From assembly GCA_963848175.1 (NCBI GenBank), contig CAWKCO010000012.1:62001-126000 (forward strand): a DNA stretch of 64,000 bases, written 5' to 3'. The stretch is from JAMZMI01 sp963848175 (GTDB taxonomy: Bacteria > Bacteroidota > Bacteroidia > Cytophagales > Cyclobacteriaceae). Positions 10,619-19,903 of this stretch are shown here, piece after piece. Numbering within the stretch: position 1 is the first letter of the stretch; each line of letters opens with the position of its first letter. A program made the translations under genes and the position numbers. The notes under the pieces were generated by a model. It was not told the origin of the DNA, did no database searches, and saw only the letters and a program-made list of their open reading frames with translations.

Positions 10619-10859
10619 ATGGTCATAGCGATACAAAAAGCGGAATATAGGAGCGATTATAGAATACATTTTGAATTCTCCGATGGGTTGAAAAGGAGTT
10701 AGATTTTGAAAATTTTCTTAGTTCTGCCAAAAAACCAATGCCAAAAAAGTACCTAAATAAAGAACTCTTCGAGTCATTGAGTATAGAATATGGTGATATA
10801 TATGGACTGATTATGAAATGTGTTTTCCAATATGGGATATTCACGAGGGAAACATCTGA
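10619..10859 (+). CDS. DUF2442 domain protein (two frameshifts)
   Basis: About 79 residues when stitched: MVIAIQKAEYRSDYRIHFEF, then (next frame, from about 10695) ELDFENFLSSAKKPMPKKYL, NKELFESLSIEYGDI, then (third frame, from about 10802) WTDYEMCFPIWDIHEGNI and a stop at 10857-10859. This is the normal DUF2442 layout, including the conserved W-x-D-x-E/C-F-P end. It lies 4 bases behind the DUF4160 gene. Members of this family are small nucleic-acid-associated or antitoxin-like proteins by annotation only. Confidence 0.72.
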
Positions 10860-10966
10860 AATTGTCAAATGTAATGACTACTCACTGCTCCGATACACGC
10901 GCTATAGTAGTATTTTTAAGAACTTCATTCAGGATGTCCTTTTTTTTGAATTCTACCGCCCTTATT

Positions 10967-13900
10967 ATGTCTATACGTCAAACTATAACCCTCATTTTTT
11001 ACTTTGGTTGTATTCGCATCTGCAGCGTTCTCACAAGTGCTCTTGTTTGTCTCTCATGAGGATACCTACTCCTCCAATATATCGTAATGAAGAGCCCTAG
11101 AAGCACACACGGGTTAGTGGACGATGTTCGCAGCACATCTCATACAGGATTTTTTCTATTTATATGATCCCTGAGGGGACAGGGATTGATTTACAGCTAA
11201 CACTTTATCTGGTCATTAGCTCCGCTTCAGCTTCGGCCACAGTTCAGTGCTTTGTTTGGCGGCACATGGAACGGAACACTTAATGCCACGCCAGCATCGC
11301 TAGCAGTTGATGGGTCTATATTGGATGTATCGAACTTATCCAACTACGTGGGTTGAGTTCTTGTTGGTGGCACAGGCGCATTGGACTATCGCCTGGATGG
11401 AGTTTATGAGAGTGAAGTTGCTGGGGATCGTTTTGCTCGGTCAGAAACAATTGAAGATGTTGCTCAAAAACTTTAACGACCTTGCAGTGGAAGGACTTAT
11501 TGCAGGTAAACCAGTGATGGCTCAATGCCACAGACAGTCTGCCTCTGTTTGGGAGGGTGCCAGGAAACACAGGTCCAGGGGTAGAAGCCTTGGGCTTTAG
11601 TTTACTCAAAGATGGATTAGCTACAGGATATCCTGAGGCGGAAACTCCCACCACGTTAGCACATTTTGGTGTCACCCAAAGGGCAGAGGATAGGGTGACC
11701 ATTTCCAGTCCACATTCCTCACTTACTGACGATGGAGTGGGTACTTTAAGATAGCGAGAACGAGAGATTCGTATCCGCAAACGGTGGTTCATGCGGCTCG
11801 GACATTCGTAAATATTTTGGAACCTACCGGTCCAAAGCCAGTCGGGAAGAGGAAGTGTCTGTTTTGATTGTTCACGGAGGTGCTTTTATAGAAAACGATT
11901 GTTTATATACGAATAGAGACAATGACGTGCCATGCAACCACGGTACGGGAGCCAATCTTCCAGCAGATTATGAGGATTTATTGGCGGTGCTAAAGCCGAT
12001 GATGTTGATGACGATTTTACTTTTAATACCACAGCGATAGATATAACTGGTACGCTATTTTTTCGAAAACAAATCTCTTTCTCTTTGGCTTATCTCAACC
12101 AATTTGATGTTGTACTTTTTTACAGCATTGGCTACGGGACTTACAGATGAGTTTTTGCAAGCAATCTATGATTATGCCGATGATGGAGGTGGGGTCATTG
12201 GCTTGCATCATGCATTGTACAACGACATTAAAGGGAGTCAAAATAAAGATGTGCTGGTGTCGCTTTTTGGAGCACAATCCTCTGCTTCAGGATGGTCAGC
12301 GAGTTTAACTAATTACGATTTGCACAGCACCAATTACGGGCACTTTATTTCTACTTATGGTGTGGAATATGATCTAGCTGAAACAGCTCCAGCGGCGTGG
12401 GATACCAATGCATTGCCGGAACGTTGCGATTGCTCCCTATTCATATCTTCCCGTTATTGCCATTTATGATGAATTATATAACAACATGGCTTTTGAGGCA
12501 GGGACATCTTTTGGTCGGGAGACAAATGAAATCACACCATTTCTTTCTAATGGCCGGACTCCTGCCGGTCAGGCTCGTACTTCAGCCTTTACCCGACTGG
12601 TGGATTTTGATGATGACGATCAGGTGGGAAGGGTATTTTATACTCAGGTGGGCGAACGAACAGAAACTTTATTTCTTCCAACCGATGTTACCGAATGATC
12701 AGAAACGCTACTGTGTGGGCGGCAGGAAAGTCAGTGCCGGAGGTAGCTACTTGGAATGGCAGCAGTTGGGAAAATGGCAGCCCTAGTGAAGCTATAAGTG
12801 CGAAAATCGAAGGTAACTACACAGGAGTGGGCTTTACTTGTAGCGATTTGACTGTAGGTCAAGGCACGACATTAAATATCACAAGTGGCACGCTAGAAGT
12901 GAAGGGAGATGTTACCAACAATGGAGCGATCTTGATCTCTTCAGGTGCGGCTATTATGACTTATTCAAGTGAGAGTTATTATGGGAATGATCTGAAAATC
13001 CAGCGCAATACGAGATATGATGATGGGAGGTACAGCTGTGTTGGTTCGCCTGTTGCTCAAAATAGGCGCAATGCAGCTTCCGATCTCGGAGCACATGTCT
13101 ATACTTATGATGAAGGGCAGTCGCCACCACAGAGGCCTTGTCTCTGTTGGAACCGCAAGCGGCGGGGGCAGCGGCTTATTTCAGGACGTGGTTGTACTTA
13201 GGCCAATCAGCAAATGATTTCTTTTGAGGGAAAGCGAATAGTGGCACCATTACCTACACAGGAAGTTATGTAAATGGCGGCTGGCATCTCGTGAGCAATC
13301 CTTATGGTGCTGCGATCTTACTGGATGATTTCTTGGATGCAAAACTGAACACCACCGGTGCTATTTACATTTGGGATGACAATGATTCTGAATCGAGTAG
13401 GGGATCTAACGATCATTATATGGTGGCCAATAAGACGGGTGCGGTAGAGTACATGCTTCCTCCGGAGTGGGACCAAATAGTGAAGCGCGCTGGAATGGCC
13501 ATATTGGATCCGCAAGCCTTTTTTGTGCAGCTCAATAGCTCGGCTGGCACAATCACTTTTGAAGAGGCCATGCGAGAGCGGGAAACAATGAAGACGATCA
13601 TTTCTTTAGAAAAAACGAGGACTAGATGCCAGATTACTCATCGGGTTGTCTTACGACGGACTTGCTAAACAAACCTTGATCGGTTCGAACAATGAAGTAT
13701 CTAATGATGAATTGACGATAGGATATGATGCGCCACTATTCAATCAATCGGTTGAGAATGCCATTTATAGTATGAAATCCGGAGAAAAGTTGACGATCCA
13801 AACGGTGACTGATCAGACAGAAAGCATAGCCCTGGGTTATAGTGTTATGAAAGAGGGGCAGTATAGTTTGAATTTTCAAAATGAAACCAATAGCCTCAGT

Positions 13901-14248
13901 AAGTGGATTTTATATGATAATCAGCTTTCAAAGACTCATTTCTTATCAGACGGGGCATACGCTTTTGATAGTAAAGCTGGCAGTTTTGAAGTTCGGTTTT
14001 CGCTCAAAAAAGCAAGTGCCGTCCTAGCGACTCTGGATCGAGATAGCATGATGTATGTTTTTGGAAAAACGCTTTTTATCAAAGGGGTAGACGCTCGCTC
14101 GGGTGTTGTAACTCTTTATGACTTATCTGGTCATCGTGCTTTTCATCAAGCCTATTCACAAGACACACAAATAGATCTAAGTCATTTGTCTACAGGTGTC
14201 TATGTGATTACTGATGGAGTTTCTACAAGAAAAGTAATTTTAAAGTAA
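10967..14248 (+). pseudogene. ThuA-like secreted protein with T9SS C-terminal sorting domain, many frameshifts
   Basis: Roughly 1,090-residue exported protein. The start MSIRQTITLIF with a signal sequence to about AAFSQ lies near 10967. An N-terminal class I amidotransferase/DJ-1-like region follows (VLLFVSHEDTYS, GKPVMAQCH near 11500, GVEALGFSLLKDGLATG, HFGVTQRAEDRVTISSPHSS). A second ThuA-type domain comes next (SVLIVHGGA near 11860, ADDGGGVIGLHHALYNDIKG near 12180). Then come beta-rich repeats and a T9SS type A tail ending LYDLSGHRAFHQ, DLSHLSTGVYVIT and TRKVILK at 14248. Frames change at least eight times (for example near 11010, 11340, 11500, 12020, 12420, 12690, 13200, 13640). The CTD implies export through T9SS and surface attachment. 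Confidence 0.78.
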
Positions 14249-14263
14249 TGGTATTCTCACTTT

Positions 14264-14294
14264 TCGCCGATGAGGTTTCAAATCTCGTTGGCGA
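14264..14294. repeat. Palindromic repeat, family A copy 2
   Basis: Hairpin: TCGCC (14264-14268) pairs with GGCGA (14290-14294), with inner GAG/CTC and TTT/AAA pairing around a central C. Same family as 10129-10170 and 39042-39071. It starts 16 bases after the stop of the T9SS protein. Confidence 0.7.
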
Positions 14295-14431
14295 TAATTC
14301 CGCTTTTGGTTTTGCTGGTGAATTTTTTAGGATATGGTTCTTTTCAGTTGGTATTTGGATTGTACAGCCGAAGATCACAAGAGGGTTATGGCTACCCGCC
14401 CGGAAGCCTTATGCACGAGAAATTTATATAA
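14270..14431 (+). CDS. Possible 53-residue membrane peptide starting inside the palindrome
   Basis: An ATG within the hairpin opens a frame reading MRFQISLAIIPLLVLLVNFL, then GYGSFQLVFGLYSRRSQEGY and GYPPGSLMHEKFI, with a stop at 14429-14431. This gives one hydrophobic helix followed by a Gly/Pro/Arg-rich tail. I know no family for it. The first codons are fixed by the repeat, so it may be a chance frame or the remnant of a larger gene. Confidence 0.3.
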   Translation: MRFQISLAIIPLLVLLVNFLGYGSFQLVFGLYSRRSQEGYGYPPGSLMHEKFI

Positions 14432-14537
14432 CTATCTGATAATAAAGAGCAAACAGTCAATGTTTGTGTAATTATCAAATGGACTTTGTATAACAAAATG
14501 ATTGATGAATAAAATGCTTGCTGCCAACAAGATTTCA

Positions 14538-15180
14538 ATGAAAAATTGTAAAATACTGATAATATATGCCCTAATCCATGTTGGAGTTGGTTCATCCCTC
14601 GCCGATATCAACAGTACATGGATACATAATTACCAACACTGGTGATACCCTTCAGTCGGTGTTTTCAATAGCAAAGAAGAAGAGAATTGATGGAAGAAAT
14701 AATTTGAGTTTTGCTGAGGTATTATTTAAAGACAGCTTAGTTCGGCTCACATCCAAGGATATTTTAGGTTATAAGAAGAGCAATACATTTTACAAGAGTT
14801 TTCGGCTAGATACTCCTCGGGACACGACTTTTTTCGGAAAACTCATCACATCTGGCAAAGTCGATCTGTATTACGGTAACGTTTACGATGGCAAATACTA
14901 TTTCAAAAGAGAAGGAGTAAATCACTTTTACGAATTAGATAGTAAAACAGGAATTGTCGTTCAGAACAAGCAAGACATTTGGAGTCCTTATATAGTAGAC
15001 AATGAAAGTATGCCTAAGCTTTTATCCGTTCCAAACATAAAATCTAACGAAGGTGCATTTCGTGATTTTTTTGTAGTGTATTTCAAAGACAATCTATCAA
15101 TTGTGAACAAGCTGAAGCATGGATTCTATTCATTCAGCTCCATTGAAATTATGTTTAAAGAGTATAATCAACAACTATAG
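14538..15180 (+). CDS. Secreted hypothetical protein (one frameshift)
   Basis: A start at 14538 gives a signal peptide, MKNCKILIIYALIHVGVGSS. After about 20 more codons the frame shifts (near 14600-14640) to the long frame ending at 15180, which contains GYIITNTGDTLQSVFSIAKK, GKLITSGKVDLYYGNVYDGK, YYFKREGVNHFYELDSK and SIEIMFKEYNQQL. The pattern of a short GYI(I/V)TNxGDT strand followed by a KVxLY segment recurs in uncharacterised Bacteroidota secreted proteins. No catalytic motif is visible. Function unknown. Confidence 0.6.
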
Positions 15181-15262
15181 AATAGGCTGTTAGTTTTGAA
15201 ACCATCCATTATGAAGAGCACAAGCTGAGCAGAAAATACATCCTAAATTCACACTCCATTAG

Positions 15263-15318
15263 CCGACCGCATCTAGCCGATAACATCTAGCCGATCGCAT
15301 CTAGCCGATCGCATCTCA
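15263..15318. repeat. Tandem repeat, four 14-base units
   Basis: Units CCGACCGCATCTAG, CCGATAACATCTAG, CCGATCGCATCTAG and CCGATCGCATCTCA follow head to tail without spacers. Confidence 0.85.
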
Positions 15319-15387
15319 ACGAGTCTTTTGGCATTTAGCGAGTTGTTTTCACTTTGAAAGTGATTCATCCAGTGTCTCATTCGGGGG

Positions 15388-15490
15388 GACTTGTCCCTCG
15401 ACCTTGAGGAACAAGTCCCTCGACCCTGGGACCGAGTCCCTCGACCCTGAGGAACAGGTTGCTCGGACTTGAGGAACAAGTTGCTCTGAG
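15388..15490. repeat. Imperfect tandem repeat, about five 21-22-base units
   Basis: Units share the pattern AACAAGTCCCTCGACCCTG followed by AGG, with drift to GTTGCTCGGACTTGAGG in the last units. Contiguous and without spacers, so not a CRISPR array. Confidence 0.8.
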
Positions 15491-15828
15491 CGGTGCAATA
15501 GTTAATGAAAAAAGATGCTCTATTTCACTCTAAAGGCGGCTTAAAATACCATTGGTGTTTACAGCTTTGCCAAAGCATTGGAGTGACCACCACACTCTCT
15601 TGTTTTTTTAGCAATAGCAGCTTCTTAGTGCTTTTTGACTATTTTGAGGGGCAAAGTCAGTTGAGAGTCATGTACCACTAGGTTCATCGCTTATAAACGA
15701 CTATACTTAGCAAATTGATTAGTTCTATTGCAACTTGCCAAGCTCGTGGCGTCGGGTGCCAGGCTTGGCCTTAGCGGAAATTGTAATAGACGACATGCGA
15801 TCGACAAAAATTAATTAATATAAAAAAA

Positions 15829-16196
15829 ATGACACAAGACGAGCAAATAATAGAATGTGAAAATAGACTTTTAGAGGCTTTGAGAACTGGCGAAATCAAA
15901 GTTCTGGATGAACTATTGCACGACAATTAATTTTTAATATCCCAAATGGACATACCATTACAAAAGCACAGGACATTGAAGAACATCAATCTGGTCTTAT
16001 GACGGTTTCCGAAATATTAGCAACTGACCAAATAATTAAATCCATTGACAATATTTCTACTGTGTCGGTGACACTTTATTTAAAAGGAAAATATGCAGAC
16101 CAAATTATTGATGGAAAATTTAGATATTTAAGAGTATGGAAATTGTTTGACAATTCATGGAAAGTAATCGCAGGAAGTGGGTTTCAAATTCAATAA
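15829..16196 (+). CDS. DUF4440/SnoaL-like (NTF2-fold) protein, one frameshift
   Basis: Small NTF2-fold protein of about 122 residues. It starts MTQDEQIIECENRLLEALRT; after LDELLHDN one T is missing near 15930, and restoring it gives LIFNIPNGHTITKAQDIEEH. The frame then runs to YLRVWKLFDNSWKVIAGSGF. The order (N-terminal helix, LHDNLIFNxPNG, central VTLYLKG strand, WKVIAGS end) is that of DUF4440/SnoaL-like proteins. Such folds bind small molecules or act as ketosteroid-isomerase-like enzymes; nothing here fixes the role. It is the first gene of the AT-rich accessory stretch. Confidence 0.75.
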
Positions 16197-16351
16197 CTGA
16201 CATGGAGGAACAACGAACCGCTAAAACGGGGTTTATTTTAGTGGGCAGACACTAAAGAAATATTTGAGCAAATAATAAACTTTGGTATTGTCAGACAGTT
16301 TTTGGTTTCAAAAGTCCACAAACGTTTAACTCAACCCATTTTAACAACAGT

Positions 16352-16936
16352 ATGTTTGACAAATTAAAGGAATATTGTAAGCGAATTGTTCCATTGACAG
16401 ACAATGAACTTAAACTTATTGACGTGTATTTTGAATCTGCCCTTCTTGACAAAAAGGATTTCCTTTTGACGGATGGAAAGGTTTGTAATATCATTGCTTT
16501 TATGTCGAAAGGTGCTATTAGACACTTCCATTTTAAGAATGGAGTGGAAAAGACTTGCGACATTTCTTTTGCAAATAGCTGGGTTACAGATTTTCAAAGT
16601 TTTACTTATGACACTTCTTCCATCATGAATTTGCAAGCATTAGAAAACACTACGGTCTTTGTTATCAAAAAAAAGAACCTTATTGAACTCTATCAAAAAT
16701 GTGTCAAATATGAAACCTTTGGCAGATTGATGGCAGAACAAGTGGCACAAAGGGCAACTGAAATCGCAATGTCACTTTCTAGTGACAAACCAGAAGAACG
16801 TTATTTGAACTTAATCAAAAATCACCCCGACATATTCCAAAGGGTTCAACAAAAATACATTGCTAATTTTTTAGGAATTAGCCCTGAGAGTTTGAGCCGA
16901 ATCAGAAACAGAATATTAACCAAAGCAAAATCTTAA
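16352..16936 (+). CDS. Crp/Fnr family transcriptional regulator
   Basis: A 194-residue Crp/Fnr-type regulator. The N-terminal cyclic-nucleotide-binding-like barrel includes FLLTDGKVCNIIAFMSKGAI and FANSWVTDFQSF. A dimer helix is followed by a C-terminal winged helix with PEERYLNLIKNHPDIFQRV and the recognition segment FLGISPESLSRIRNRI. It has no Fe-S cysteine set and lacks the classical cAMP phosphate cassette, as usual for this abundant Bacteroidota subgroup, so its effector is unknown. A partial second copy of the same HTH lies at 17600-17796. The gene is intact. Confidence 0.88.
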   Translation: MFDKLKEYCKRIVPLTDNELKLIDVYFESALLDKKDFLLTDGKVCNIIAFMSKGAIRHFHFKNGVEKTCDISFANSWVTDFQSFTYDTSSIMNLQALENTTVFVIKKKNLIELYQKCVKYETFGRLMAEQVAQRATEIAMSLSSDKPEERYLNLIKNHPDIFQRVQQKYIANFLGISPESLSRIRNRILTKAKS

Positions 16937-16996
16937 CTTAAGTCATCGTCTTGAAGTTGAAAGTTGACTGACCTTTGCCTCATTAAATAAGAAAAA

Positions 16997-17647
16997 ATGA
17001 GACAATTATCAATCACTTTGACAATCGCAACTATGATAACATTTAGTAGTGTAACTGCACAACAAATTGACTTTGTAAAAGTCAAAAGCATCGAGCATCA
17101 ACTGGGGGATGTAATGGAACTTATTGACACGGCAGCCTTGAAACTTAAACTTCTGGAAGTTGAAGAATCCTACAACGGAAATCCCAGTGAAATGAATAAA
17201 ACGCGACTCGGCATTATTTATCACGAAACCGCATTGAATTTATCGTTTTTTTCAAAAACAGAATATAATGGATATGCAAAGAGAAGTTTTGACATATTAA
17301 CCGAATTATTTAACTCCCCCAACACCACAAAAGAGTTAATGCCCTTTATTGCCGCCTACAGAGCTTCTGCATTATCATTAGTTAGCTCTGAAACAAAAAA
17401 AATAAAACTGCTTGGCGAGGCTTTTATTTTATTTAAAGAGGCAGTAGAGAAATATGGTTCTATTTCTTATTTGCCACAATTTTTAAGAGGAAGCGTTGCA
17501 GAAAATTTGCCTTGGTTTTTCTTTTCAAAAAGAAAGTCTGCAAAAGGTGACTTTCAATCAATCATTGACAATTCGAAACTGTTTGCAGAATCATTGGAGA
17601 AGTCATCATTACCCAACAACAAGAACTATTTATTGATTATAAAATGA
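16997..17647 (+). CDS. Secreted hypothetical protein, apparently truncated at its 3' end
   Basis: Starts MRQLSITLTIATMITFSSVT, a signal peptide cut near AQQ. The mature part is helical and includes YAKRSFDILTELFNSPNTTK and MPFIAAYRASALSLVSSETK, resembling TPR-like helical secreted proteins. From about base 17600 the DNA matches a Crp-family gene in another frame, so the last about 15 residues (SLPNNKNYLLIIK) are probably accidental and the native C-terminus is lost. Function unknown. Confidence 0.6.
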   Translation: MRQLSITLTIATMITFSSVTAQQIDFVKVKSIEHQLGDVMELIDTAALKLKLLEVEESYNGNPSEMNKTRLGIIYHETALNLSFFSKTEYNGYAKRSFDILTELFNSPNTTKELMPFIAAYRASALSLVSSETKKIKLLGEAFILFKEAVEKYGSISYLPQFLRGSVAENLPWFFFSKRKSAKGDFQSIIDNSKLFAESLEKSSLPNNKNYLLIIK

Positions 17648-17796
17648 CAAACCCAGAAGAGCGTTATATGCAGTTGATAGATAGAAGACCGGATTTAATT
17701 CAGCGAGTACCTCAATACCAAATAGCCAGTTATCTAGGGCTAACTCCCCAATCACTAAGCAGAATAAGAAAAAGACTCTTAGCAAAGTCGAAATAA
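17600..17796 (+). pseudogene. 3' fragment of a Crp/Fnr regulator gene
   Basis: Read from about 17600: ITQQQELFIDYKMTNPEERY, then MQLIDRRPDLIQRVPQYQIA and SYLGLTPQSLSRIRKRLLAK, stop at 17794-17796. This is the C-terminal helix and winged helix of a Crp/Fnr protein; the barrel domain is absent. It is similar to, but clearly different from, the intact regulator at 16352-16936. It is joined to the upstream secreted-protein gene without a spacer, which indicates a deletion or recombination junction. Confidence 0.8.
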
Positions 17797-17820
17797 CATT
17801 TTGTTTTAATGCTTCATTTA

Positions 17821-17839
17821 TGAACTTAAGTGAACGAAT
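17821..17839. repeat. 19-base repeat TGAACTTAAGTGAACGAAT, copy 1
   Basis: Identical to 19749-19767. A degenerate copy (AACTTAAGTCATCG) lies at 16935-16948 directly behind the Crp gene stop. Confidence 0.7.
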
Positions 17840-17891
17840 AATAGGTGGTGGAGGGTATTTCTTTGCAGTATCAAAAAGTAAATTAAAGATT

Positions 17892-18518
17892 ATGCAAAAG
17901 AAAAAATTAATAATTGTTATTACACTATTATGTGCTTTTATGACAAATCTGCAAGCACAATATGCCGAGAATGACACTACATATAAAAAGTGTTTTGTCG
18001 GTAGTAGTCTGTTTTTATTAGGAAATTTATCTAGCGTAAACAGACCGGATTTTGGACAACTTAATTTGGGCTATCGAATTACAGGCAAAGATGTAGTTGC
18101 ATTAGAGCTAAGGACTTGGAAATATGCTTGGCCACTTGGTATTCACCCTATTGCAAATGATGCTTACGGAACACCTGAAGAGGAATTTCCAGGTTATATA
18201 AGAGAGTACGGATTTGCGTTAGCTTATCAGCGATTTTTGTTAAAAGGTCTCTATGCCGAAATTAATATGATGAATGCATGGCAAACATTTGTAGATAATT
18301 CAGGACAAAAAATTGATAATGGTTTTCAGATTTTCAATACATACCGAGTTGGATATCATGTTAAGCTTTTCAAGGATAAATTTTTTATACAACCATCTAT
18401 AGCCATTACTCACCGTCCTTATCACACAAAAATGCCTGATGGCTTTAAAGAGATAGATGACAAATGGTCAAAATTCTTATTCGCAGAACCGGCAATGCAT
18501 TTCGGATTTAACTTCTAA
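17892..18518 (+). CDS. Outer-membrane beta-barrel-like hypothetical protein
   Basis: The start at 17892 is chosen because it opens a signal peptide, MQKKKLIIVITLLCAFMTNL followed by QAQ; the frame extends further upstream, but that part lies in a repeat. The mature part of about 185 residues has alternating hydrophobic strands (FGQLNLGYRI, DVVALELRTW, YGFALAYQRFL, YRVGYHVKLF, FFIQPSIAI) and ends MHFGFNF, with a terminal Phe as in outer-membrane barrels. I do not recognise a specific family. The gene is intact and AT-rich. Confidence 0.65.
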   Translation: MQKKKLIIVITLLCAFMTNLQAQYAENDTTYKKCFVGSSLFLLGNLSSVNRPDFGQLNLGYRITGKDVVALELRTWKYAWPLGIHPIANDAYGTPEEEFPGYIREYGFALAYQRFLLKGLYAEINMMNAWQTFVDNSGQKIDNGFQIFNTYRVGYHVKLFKDKFFIQPSIAITHRPYHTKMPDGFKEIDDKWSKFLFAEPAMHFGFNF

Positions 18519-18702
18519 TCTAAAAAAAAATCCAGGTAAGTATTTAAGCATTAAACCTTGATGCATCCAGAGTTTGTCATGATTTTTACGAAAAAAAATA
18601 CGCCAAAACCGGCCAGTCTTTACTCACAAAAACATGGGTTAAAACCCGTGACACCTTCGCCCTTTGAAATCAACTTTTAATACTCTGAATAGTTACAAAT
18701 CA

Positions 18703-19080
18703 ATGAACACAAATACCAAATTATCAACTTTGTGGGTTGTAGTAATCTTAAATTTACTATTTGCTGATATTCTATCAATTATGGTAGAGCTTGTCAACAA
18801 AAATACACTAGATATTATTGGAGAAGTTACAACTACTATGGCAGTTGCTGCATTGATAACGAATATTCCCATACTTATGATTTATTTTTCTAAAGCACTA
18901 AATCATAGGTTAAACCGTCTGTTTAATATTATTGCAGGTGTTATTACTATAATATTTGTTATAGGTGGAGGTAGTTTGACACCACATTATATTATTTGTG
19001 CAGGCATAGAAGTTATTGTGTTAATAATAATAATTTGGACAGCATGGAAGTGGGTAGCTGTCGAAAGAAATGATAAATAG
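18703..19080 (+). CDS. DUF6326-like four-helix membrane protein
   Basis: A start at 18703 gives MNTNTKLSTLWVVVILNLLF followed by ADILS, and four predicted membrane helices over 125 residues, ending VIVLIIIIWTAWKWV. The order TLWxxVxLNxxxADIL at the start and HYxxxxxxEVxxLxxIxWxAWKW at the end fits the DUF6326 family. Function unknown. A small inverted repeat (18633-18650) lies upstream. Confidence 0.72.
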   Translation: MNTNTKLSTLWVVVILNLLFADILSIMVELVNKNTLDIIGEVTTTMAVAALITNIPILMIYFSKALNHRLNRLFNIIAGVITIIFVIGGGSLTPHYIICAGIEVIVLIIIIWTAWKWVAVERNDK

Positions 19081-19185
19081 AAAATCATCTAACTGCTAAC
19101 AACACCTAGATGCGTGATAATACAATAGCTCATTGAAAATGTCGGAATTGTGTCAATTAATGGCTTAACCATCCCAAAGTATGCT

Positions 19186-19480
19186 ATGAAAAACATATTA
19201 GTTCTAGTCTCTAATTATTGTTGCTCTTGGATGTTCTGAAGAGCGCAATATTAGGGAGCCTCTTACATATGATCATTTCCTAAATAACTTAAAGCCTGAA
19301 ATGAGCTATACGTCATTTGTTGATCTTTTTGGAGAACCGGCAAGAGACATAGGTAGCGGCATTCATATATACGTTTATGAGTTAACTGATGCAACAGAAA
19401 TTTGGATTGGTTATGTTGACCGAATACTATATGCTAGCCATGTTGACGAAAACCAACAATTACTACATATAATTATTTGA
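19186..19480 (+). CDS. Small SPII lipoprotein (one frameshift)
   Basis: Starts MKNILVLV; after a one-base shift near 19212 the neighbouring frame gives LIIVALGCSEERNIREPLTY, a lipobox with Cys, followed by SYTSFVDLFGEPARDIGSGI, HIYVYELTDATEIWIGY and HVDENQQLLHIII, stop at 19478-19480. The segment FGxPxRDIGSGIHIYVY is a recurrent pattern in small Bacteroidota lipoproteins. About 97 residues; function unknown. Confidence 0.65.
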
Positions 19481-19903
19481 GATTAGTCTTTACTTCCAAT
19501 AAATCAGGTACTTGCAAATCGTTCTTATATTTTGTGCTTAGCATTTTATGGCTGATCTAGTGAATCTCCCCGAAGCTAGATGCTGTATTGGCTTGTAAGA
19601 ACAGCTTCTGATAGCTAATGTGCCGTATGGTTGTTGTTTGTTCTCTGCTCCTTTGTAAGCTCCTCACTTTTAAGAAAACTCTAAAATGACAATTTATTCT
19701 TCGTGAGAGCTAGAATCCTAGAAAAAACAACAGTTGGCGTTCTAATTCTGAACTTAAGTGAACGAATTTGAGGATCATACCAATTTACTTTTGCCGTATC
19801 ATTTATCAATAATATGCTGCAAGTCTTTTTAAAATTGCAATGCAAGAACAAGGTGGACAGAACTTTAAAAGACAGCAGCCTTACACTTTAATTTAAACAA
19901 GCA
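19481..19903. other. Intergenic region (423 bp)
   Basis: AT-rich spacer holding the second copy of the 19-base repeat (19749-19767). I see no convincing coding frame, RNA gene or hairpin in the rest. Confidence 0.4.
19749..19767. repeat. 19-base repeat TGAACTTAAGTGAACGAAT, copy 2
   Basis: Identical to 17821-17839; the core CTTAAG is palindromic. Confidence 0.7.

Larger units (their letters stand above)
15181..15828. other. Repeat-rich intergenic region (648 bp)
   Basis: Contains a 14-base tandem repeat (15263-15318), a 21-22-base tandem repeat (15388-15490) and a copy of the TAAATTCACACTCCA motif (15244-15258) also found at the 3' end of the M61 gene. A 50-codon frame at 15504-15656 is protein-like only in part and I do not trust it. 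No RNA gene recognised. Confidence 0.5.

Noticed and set aside
15263..15490. Possible CRISPR array
   Set aside because: Units are contiguous, imperfect and have no unique spacers; no cas genes are present.
15504..15656. 50-codon frame between tandem repeats and the DUF4440 gene
   Set aside because: No similarity I recognise, and the neighbouring sequence has no gene-like composition.
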